A DNA stretch of 40,385 nt from Limnoraphis robusta CS-951 (GTDB lineage: Bacteria > Cyanobacteriota > Cyanobacteriia > Cyanobacteriales > Microcoleaceae), in NCBI RefSeq assembly GCF_000972705.2, contig NZ_LATL02000128.1:1-40385 (forward strand), given 5' to 3'. Below the pieces are notes generated by a model, which saw only the letters and a program-made list of their open reading frames with translations, made no database searches and was not told the origin of the DNA. Position 1 is the first letter of the stretch; the number at the start of each line of letters is the position of its first letter. Shown here in pieces: positions 37,001-40,385 of this stretch. A program made the translations under genes and the position numbers.

Positions 37001-37372
37001 ATAGCAGATGCCGTGAATTTAGCCTCTCGTTTGGAAGGATTAACCAAACTCTATGGTGCAGGAATTATTATTAGTGAAAAAACGTTATCTCGTTTGAGTG
37101 ATTTTCAAAATTATGGTTATCGGTTTTTAGATCGGGTTAAAGTCAAAGGGAAGAATATCGCCGCAGGTGTGTTTGAAATTTATGATGGTGATTTGGACTC
37201 TCTGCCACGCTTAAAAACCCAAACCAAGTCAGATTTTGAAGAAGGGGTCTTCTTGTATCATCGCCAAGAATTTGAGCAAGCTGAAGCGATTTTACAACAA
37301 GTTATAATAATTAACCCAGAAGACAAAGCCGCATTATTATATTTACAACGTTGTCAGCAATCTAAATTTTAA
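34037..37372 (+). CDS. Membrane sensor kinase / receiver / class III nucleotide cyclase hybrid
   Basis: 1111 residues. Order: membrane helix (~20-42), extracytoplasmic dCache-like sensor (~45-350; DEPILSISSSYPIYNPNNQL, IGAIGVDLNLSAI), second helix (~354-376), HAMP (~377-430), HisKA with H453 in NTSHELRTPLHGIIG, HATPase_c (~555-670; NLIGNAVKFTESG, DTGIGISEDKLE, YGGTGLGLAVTKQL), receiver (~717-835; VVDDEPVN, phospho-acceptor D767 in LVLLDVMMPRMTG, conserved LSKPF) and a class III cyclase (~870-1050). The cyclase has metal aspartates D879 (FSDIRSFTTLSE) and D923 (YIGDGIMALFP), K919, D991 and N994/R998 (STVIADAVNLASRLEGL), so it looks active and, from K919/D991, adenylate-type. A short TPR-like tail ends it (VFLYHRQEFEQAEAILQQVI). 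The layout recalls Spirulina CyaC but has a membrane sensor in front. It should couple an external signal to cAMP through an internal phosphorelay. Confidence 0.92.
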   Translation: MLIKSLNQSLSQFSAKIPLKTLLVVPFVLQIVGAVGLVGWLSFKNGQEAVNKLAIELQEQANSRLQQFLNHYLTIPQQINQINQDAILLKLVNLEDLSTLGLYFAKQVEVFDVSYINFGGREINQFVGVKNQDNNSPLIKVFARRSSNGDLYWNSYTRDEQGNRQNIRTFRENLDHRNEAWYTNAVAAGKPVWSQIYQWEDEPILSISSSYPIYNPNNQLIGAIGVDLNLSAIGQYLNQINLSDATTIFIIERDGMLVANSGETQPFIQNQQKVKRILAVDSQNQKISQITQKLLQNFENFNQIQTPQQFYLNLDYDREFIQITPWKTQAGLDWLVVVSIPESDFMEQINANTRTTIILCLITLIIATILAFLTARWIIQPILKLKNSALAFSEGKFDQTVDINRSDELGVLAQTFNYMAQQLQASFATLETQNIELKRLNQLKDEFLANTSHELRTPLHGIIGLSDSLIDGATGKLPPKTTKNLTMISNSGRRLLTLVNDVLDFSKLKHNKIELQLKSVGLWEVVDMVLVLSQSLIGEKNIKLINSIPNDLPGVEADENRLQQILYNLIGNAVKFTESGTVEITACEKIIDESNHYIAVTVSDTGIGISEDKLEQIFESFEQADGSTARQYGGTGLGLAVTKQLVELHGGIIQVSSKVGEGSQFTFTLPKAKSPVKPTENKNVQPSKVSTTASLVEPSTEPENVAEVLIEYKSEFKILVVDDEPVNIQVIANNLSLQNYAITQATNGLEALRLIEQGFKPDLVLLDVMMPRMTGYEVCHKLREKYLHSELPILMLTAKNQVTDLVDGLDSGANDFLSKPFSKQELLARIKTHLHLLKINNAYGRFVPHDFLRFLGHESIIDVKLGDHVQKEMTVMFSDIRSFTTLSEEMSPQETFDFINRYLNQVSPIIRKHNGFIDKYIGDGIMALFPQSAEDAVKCAVAMQKKVSLYNQELRQQGKVPINIGIGLHTGTLMLGTIGERERMESTVIADAVNLASRLEGLTKLYGAGIIISEKTLSRLSDFQNYGYRFLDRVKVKGKNIAAGVFEIYDGDLDSLPRLKTQTKSDFEEGVFLYHRQEFEQAEAILQQVIIINPEDKAALLYLQRCQQSKF

Positions 37373-37409
37373 TATATGGACCTCACCGCTCAACGAAACT
37401 TACTCAAAC

Positions 37410-38648
37410 CTACTCAAAGGCTGAAAGTCCAGTCATTCGTAGTGGTTCAAGCACTACAGGGTTAAACGGCAAACCCTTTATTCCTTGGTCTAAGACATCA
37501 GGAATTACTTTTCTCATGATATTAAATGACCCATTCACATCGGCATTTAATAACCTACCCTGAGCTGTTTTATACAATCCTCTCGCTATTCTATGGCCCT
37601 GAAACATGGTTTTTTTATCTCCATAAGCAGGCAGAGAATCGCCATCTAACGCACTAGATTGAGATGTATAAGATTCTTCTGTTATCACTACTTTTATTCC
37701 TTTTAATTGGGCTTTATACGTCAACATTTCGATTAACCGATAATGGGGAATATTCAGAAATTGTTGATTATTCCTTTTCCCTAAGTTAATTGATTGTTTC
37801 CAGGCTGCATTATGCCCAATGACTAAAATTCCAATTTGATACTGTTGACACCAATCTATGACTCTTCTGCTGGCTGTATGCAGATAATTTTCTACTCTAC
37901 AGTTGCGTTTATGAGTGAGCTTTTTTAATCTTTGAGATTGGTTTTGATTCTCTTTGATTTTTAGCTGGGATTGTAAACAGGAACGTTGTTTATTGTAAAA
38001 GGTGTTAATCGCTTTTAAGGGTCTGCCTTTAATCAAAAGAGGTCGGACACCTGTTTGATTGGTAGTTACAGCCATTAAGTTATTAACGCCTAAGTCTATA
38101 CCTGCTATTTCTTGATGATGGGTTGTTTCCTCTGCTTTTTCATAAACGATTTCGATGACATAACAACTGCTTTTCGGCACAATCCTCGCCTCGATTATTT
38201 CCTTTTGTGATGTCGGAATTTTTATTTCACTCATCGAGAGGTGACAAATTCCTGTTTTTAACGCTTTTTTCGAGATGGCTGAGTGAGGATAAGGGAGAAT
38301 ATTGCGCCCCTTGGTTTTATGTTTATACCCCGGAATTTTGGGTTGACCTAAGAAGTTTTCGGGATGTTTCTGCCGGACTTTTACAGCTTGAAAATAACTG
38401 GTCCAGGCTGAATCTAATCGGCGGATGATTTGCTTACTCACTTTTGTGGGTAAGGCTTTGTAGTCCGGGGTTTGTGAGAGCCGGTGGTAAAGTTGATTAA
38501 AGTTTAATTTTTGGTGGTGTTGAAAGAAGTGTTGACGATAATGATAATTAGCTAGATTAAACAAATTTTTCGACAAAAAAGCCTTCTGGTCAATTTCTGA
38601 CCAGAGAGGATGGTTTTTGGCGATGAAATGACGTTCAACTAGCTTCAT
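37410..38648 (-). CDS. Divergent TnpB/OrfB-family protein with displaced RuvC-II glutamate
   Basis: 412 residues, of the IS200/IS605 accessory family but a different branch from the other two in the window. N-terminal part: LFNLANYHYRQHFF, LPTKVSKQIIRRLDSAWTSY, PKIPGYKHKTKGRNILPYP. RuvC-I D185 (IAGIDLGVNNLMAVTTN) and RuvC-III D370 (RLLNADVNGSFNIMRKV) are present. Where RuvC-II normally reads VVVEN, this one reads VIGHN (276-280). The conserved ITEESYTSQSSALDGD (322-337) could supply the glutamate (E324/E325). The zinc ribbon cysteines seem absent. ATG start at 38648, without a clear ribosome-binding site. No tnpA nearby. It is probably an RNA-guided nuclease relative; activity cannot be judged from sequence. 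Confidence 0.88.
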   Translation of the reverse strand: MKLVERHFIAKNHPLWSEIDQKAFLSKNLFNLANYHYRQHFFQHHQKLNFNQLYHRLSQTPDYKALPTKVSKQIIRRLDSAWTSYFQAVKVRQKHPENFLGQPKIPGYKHKTKGRNILPYPHSAISKKALKTGICHLSMSEIKIPTSQKEIIEARIVPKSSCYVIEIVYEKAEETTHHQEIAGIDLGVNNLMAVTTNQTGVRPLLIKGRPLKAINTFYNKQRSCLQSQLKIKENQNQSQRLKKLTHKRNCRVENYLHTASRRVIDWCQQYQIGILVIGHNAAWKQSINLGKRNNQQFLNIPHYRLIEMLTYKAQLKGIKVVITEESYTSQSSALDGDSLPAYGDKKTMFQGHRIARGLYKTAQGRLLNADVNGSFNIMRKVIPDVLDQGIKGLPFNPVVLEPLRMTGLSAFE

Positions 38649-38781
38649 GTTGGGATTATACTGTCAACAGGGCGCTCACGAAAAACTCCCTCGCCCAAAC
38701 TGATCATGATTGGCATTTAGCTATCAAAATGACTAAGATTGAGCAGAATTAGTGATATTTTTGGCAACTGGATTTACCCCC

Positions 38782-38814
38782 AAAAACCCGGTTTCTTTGA
38801 GAAACCGGGTTTTT
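38782..38814. terminator. Perfect AAACCCGGTTTC hairpin behind the M23 peptidase gene
   Basis: Arms 38782-38795 and 38801-38814 are perfectly complementary over 14 bp, with loop TTTGA: the same element as at 8088. It lies 6 bp beyond the stop of the minus-strand M23 gene, and the A tract of its left arm reads as T on the minus strand, so it should end that transcript. Confidence 0.8.
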
Positions 38815-38819
38815 ATGGA

Positions 38820-39449
38820 TTACCAACGGGGTTGACTCGAAACGCGCTGTGATTGTTGGTTGTACATCGCTAATAGAACCTGACCCGGGTCAACCCAACG
38901 ACCGCCATATTTTAACCCCCAGTGTAAATGGGGGCCTGTCGTGCGTCCAGTCATACCCACTCGGGCAATTCTTGTCCCCGCAGGGACAACTTGACCTTCC
39001 CAGAGTTGAATACCACCGTCATTATCAATAAAGTAGCGACCTTGAGCGTTTTTCTCCACCCGTCCTTGAACATGACAATAGATGTGCGTCCACTGTCCCG
39101 AATCAATTGCAATCCCAGTGCCACAACGGCCATCTTCCCAGACTTCCACAACGGTTCCTGTCCACCAATTGCGAATATAACTTCCCATCGGGGCTGCTAA
39201 ATCTAAACCGTAGTGAAACCCACTTGAACGATACCCAAAACCGGATGTATACTCCTGAAAATTTTCGACTGGGAAAGAGGCCCCTGACCAATCCAGTCCA
39301 GTCGCCACTTGATTTGTGCCATATTCTCTCGCACTAACCAGCTTTTGCCATCCAAACGGCGCCAGACTTAAGCTGATTAACCCGGCTAATAGCAACATCC
39401 GTTTTGGACGAATCCATTTTTGGCTAGGCTTTGGTGTTGACTGTCCCAT
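38820..39449 (-). CDS. M23 family (LytM-type) peptidoglycan endopeptidase
   Basis: 209 residues. A basic N-terminus and hydrophobic segment (~18-35, MLLLAGLISLSLAPFGW) followed by KLVSA at ~40 look like a signal peptide, so the enzyme acts in the periplasm on peptidoglycan cross-links. The LytM fold spans ~65-190: H79 and D83 in GFGYRSSGFHYGLDLAAPMG, THIYCHVQG (H122, H126) and H174/H176 in TGPHLHWGLKYGG, giving the full zinc/catalytic set of an active member. Two cysteines (C109, C125) could form a disulfide. The start at 39449 has an AGGAG about 12 bp upstream on the minus strand. Monocistronic, ended by the hairpin at 38782. Confidence 0.92.
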   Translation of the reverse strand: MGQSTPKPSQKWIRPKRMLLLAGLISLSLAPFGWQKLVSAREYGTNQVATGLDWSGASFPVENFQEYTSGFGYRSSGFHYGLDLAAPMGSYIRNWWTGTVVEVWEDGRCGTGIAIDSGQWTHIYCHVQGRVEKNAQGRYFIDNDGGIQLWEGQVVPAGTRIARVGMTGRTTGPHLHWGLKYGGRWVDPGQVLLAMYNQQSQRVSSQPRW

Positions 39450-39470
39450 TGATCTGTTTGACTCCTCTTT

Positions 39471-39590
39471 ACAGTGATCAGTTATCAGTCACCAGTGAAC
39501 AGTAATCACTGTAGACAGTGAATAGAGAATATTGATAACTGATAACCGATAACTGATCACTGAAAAAACTGCTCACTGTTCACTGGTGAG
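39471..39590. repeat. STRR region with interleaved inverted repeats
   Basis: Built from CAGTGAT/CAGTTAT/CAGTGAA heptamers related to those at 19606. Two perfect 14-bp inverted pairs are interleaved: CAGTGATCAGTTAT 39472-39485 with 39549-39562, and CACCAGTGAACAGT 39490-39503 with 39575-39588. The order A-B-A'-B' allows either a pseudoknot or alternative hairpins. It lies between the divergently oriented M23 gene and the small membrane protein gene. Confidence 0.75.
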
Positions 39591-39820
39591 ATGCCTGCTT
39601 GCCACCCCAGTTTTAATTCGATGACAATCAGCAACCAACCGGATTGAATTGCAGCAGACACATGAGCCAGTATTCTACTCTATGTTGGCTCCATAGAGAA
39701 TAGCTCGGTTGAATTTCTGTAACGTTTTGTCTATGATCAAGTCTAATTTGCGCCGTTACCCTGTATAAGTCAAGGATTAATCACAAATTCCTCATTTAGA
39801 AATTCACCATAAAATCACCC
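39591..39820. other. Non-coding upstream region of the small membrane protein gene
   Basis: No gene seen. A small hairpin CTCTATG / CATAGAG (39678-39684 and 39692-39698, loop TTGGCTC) is the only clear structure. The promoter of the gene at 39821 probably lies here, but no box pair is convincing. Confidence 0.4.
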
Positions 39821-40207
39821 ATGCTATTTGATATCTTCCCTTTTCGGTTTAACCTTGATGCAACAACAATTGCAGCAGCAGCTTTGTGGTCACTCGCTCT
39901 CTACTGGGGATTTTCTCCCCTCAGTGAATGGGTGATCGAACAACTTAACCGTTGGTTTAACTTTGCTGAACAAGGACTCTACACTTCAAAAAAAGAGTTT
40001 GAACGGACTCGCGCTGCCCGAGAATCTCAAAACGCTTTTTATGCTTCCTTGTTTAGCATTGTGCCGTTTTTAATCGTCGGTAGCCTATGTAATTGGGCTG
40101 TAGAAGCCGGATTAGATAGCAGTTGGGCGATCGCAATGGGAATGATTGCTTGTATTAGTGGCGGTGTCTATGAACTCGGACGCCGAGACTCCCAACAACG
40201 AGGCTAA
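39821..40207 (+). CDS. Hypothetical small membrane protein
   Basis: 128 residues, not recognised. Three hydrophobic segments (~15-31 TTIAAAALWSLALYWGF; ~72-92 FYASLFSIVPFLIVGSL; ~101-117 SWAIAMGMIACISGGVY) flank a charged amphipathic stretch with many Arg and Glu (~50-70, KKEFERTRAARESQ). It contains a HIP1 site and has ordinary codon use, and the start is followed at once by well-behaved coding sequence, so I take it as a real cyanobacterial protein of unknown function. Nothing in the neighbourhood points to its role: M23 peptidase diverges upstream and repeats follow downstream. Confidence 0.7.
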   Translation: MLFDIFPFRFNLDATTIAAAALWSLALYWGFSPLSEWVIEQLNRWFNFAEQGLYTSKKEFERTRAARESQNAFYASLFSIVPFLIVGSLCNWAVEAGLDSSWAIAMGMIACISGGVYELGRRDSQQRG

Positions 40208-40214
40208 AAAGCTT

Positions 40215-40344
40215 ACAGGGAAAAGGTTACAGGTTACAGGAAATAGTTTTGTAGGGGCGGGTTCCACACAAATCTATGTCTCCAATCAATAACCTATATA
40301 AACCCGCCCAACCCCCTCACATCTCACCAGTGTCGGGGCGGGTT
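40215..40344. repeat. Short direct and inverted repeats at the window end
   Basis: TTACAGG units recur three times at 40214-40241. GGGGCGGGTT occurs at 40254-40263 and 40335-40344, with the complement of nine of its bases, AACCCGCCC, at 40301-40309, so hairpins with either copy are possible. No gene is visible from 40208 to the end. Confidence 0.6.
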
Positions 40345-40385
40345 GATCAATGTTGTTTTTGGGTGTCAGTCAACCTCTGTGAACC

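Noticed and set aside
34037..37372. Split into separate kinase and cyclase genes
   Set aside because: The frame is uninterrupted and the receiver links both halves as in known CyaC-like proteins.

Overview
The window comes from a cyanobacterium, most likely a filamentous non-heterocystous (Oscillatoriales/Microcoleaceae-like) strain. This is inferred from many HIP1 octamers (GCGATCGC, for example near 11075, 14076, 15884, 25206, 28217, 31509, 40127), a cyanobacterial carotenoid isomerase (CrtH), a cytochrome c6-like protein, multi-domain histidine kinases, heptameric short tandem repeats (STRRs) and three tnpB genes without tnpA. No species can be fixed from the sequence alone. No tRNA, rRNA or CRISPR array was seen.

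Layout. 1-8.1 kb: one giant RTX protein (DUF4347, beta-helix, Calx-beta, cadherin-like and calcium-binding repeats) closed by a strong terminator. 8.2-11 kb: a type I sulfide:quinone oxidoreductase with all three catalytic cysteines, then a lone TnpB whose downstream sequence can fold as an omega-RNA end. 11-17.4 kb: LD-carboxypeptidase, a small membrane histidine kinase, leuB and a four-CBS/GAF histidine kinase. 17.5-18.8 kb: a second TnpB whose frame reads through its own omega-RNA. 18.9-26.3 kb: a HEAT-repeat protein (NblB-like), crtH, tex and a CrtI-type phytoene desaturase, with a divergent DUF3122-cytochrome c6-like pair. 26.4-28.5 kb: HAD hydrolase and TldE/PmbA. 28.5-29.65 kb: ten tandem ~61-bp repeats leading into a small GxxExxY (PD-(D/E)xK nuclease-like) gene and ending with an inverted copy of the repeat core. 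29.9-33.8 kb: a MacA/MacB-like efflux set in three genes. 34-37.4 kb: a 1111-residue sensor kinase / receiver / class III nucleotide cyclase hybrid. 37.4-40.4 kb: a third, divergent TnpB, an M23 peptidase, repeats and a small membrane protein.

The genes do not form one pathway. Coherent groups are carotenoid biosynthesis (crtI-tex-crtH on the minus strand), the efflux operon (adaptor, permease, ATPase) and a set of signalling proteins (two histidine kinases and the kinase-cyclase hybrid).

The most interesting signals are: (i) the GxxExxY gene bracketed by inverted copies of a tandemly amplified repeat, a possible undescribed mobile or selfish element; (ii) three solo TnpBs, one with a predicted pseudoknotted RNA end, one read through its RNA, one lacking the canonical RuvC-II glutamate; (iii) a CrtI desaturase beside the plant/cyanobacterial-type CrtH; (iv) an apparently complete SQR; and (v) dispersed repeats that supply terminators, a stop codon, a protein tail and a ribosome-binding site to host genes.
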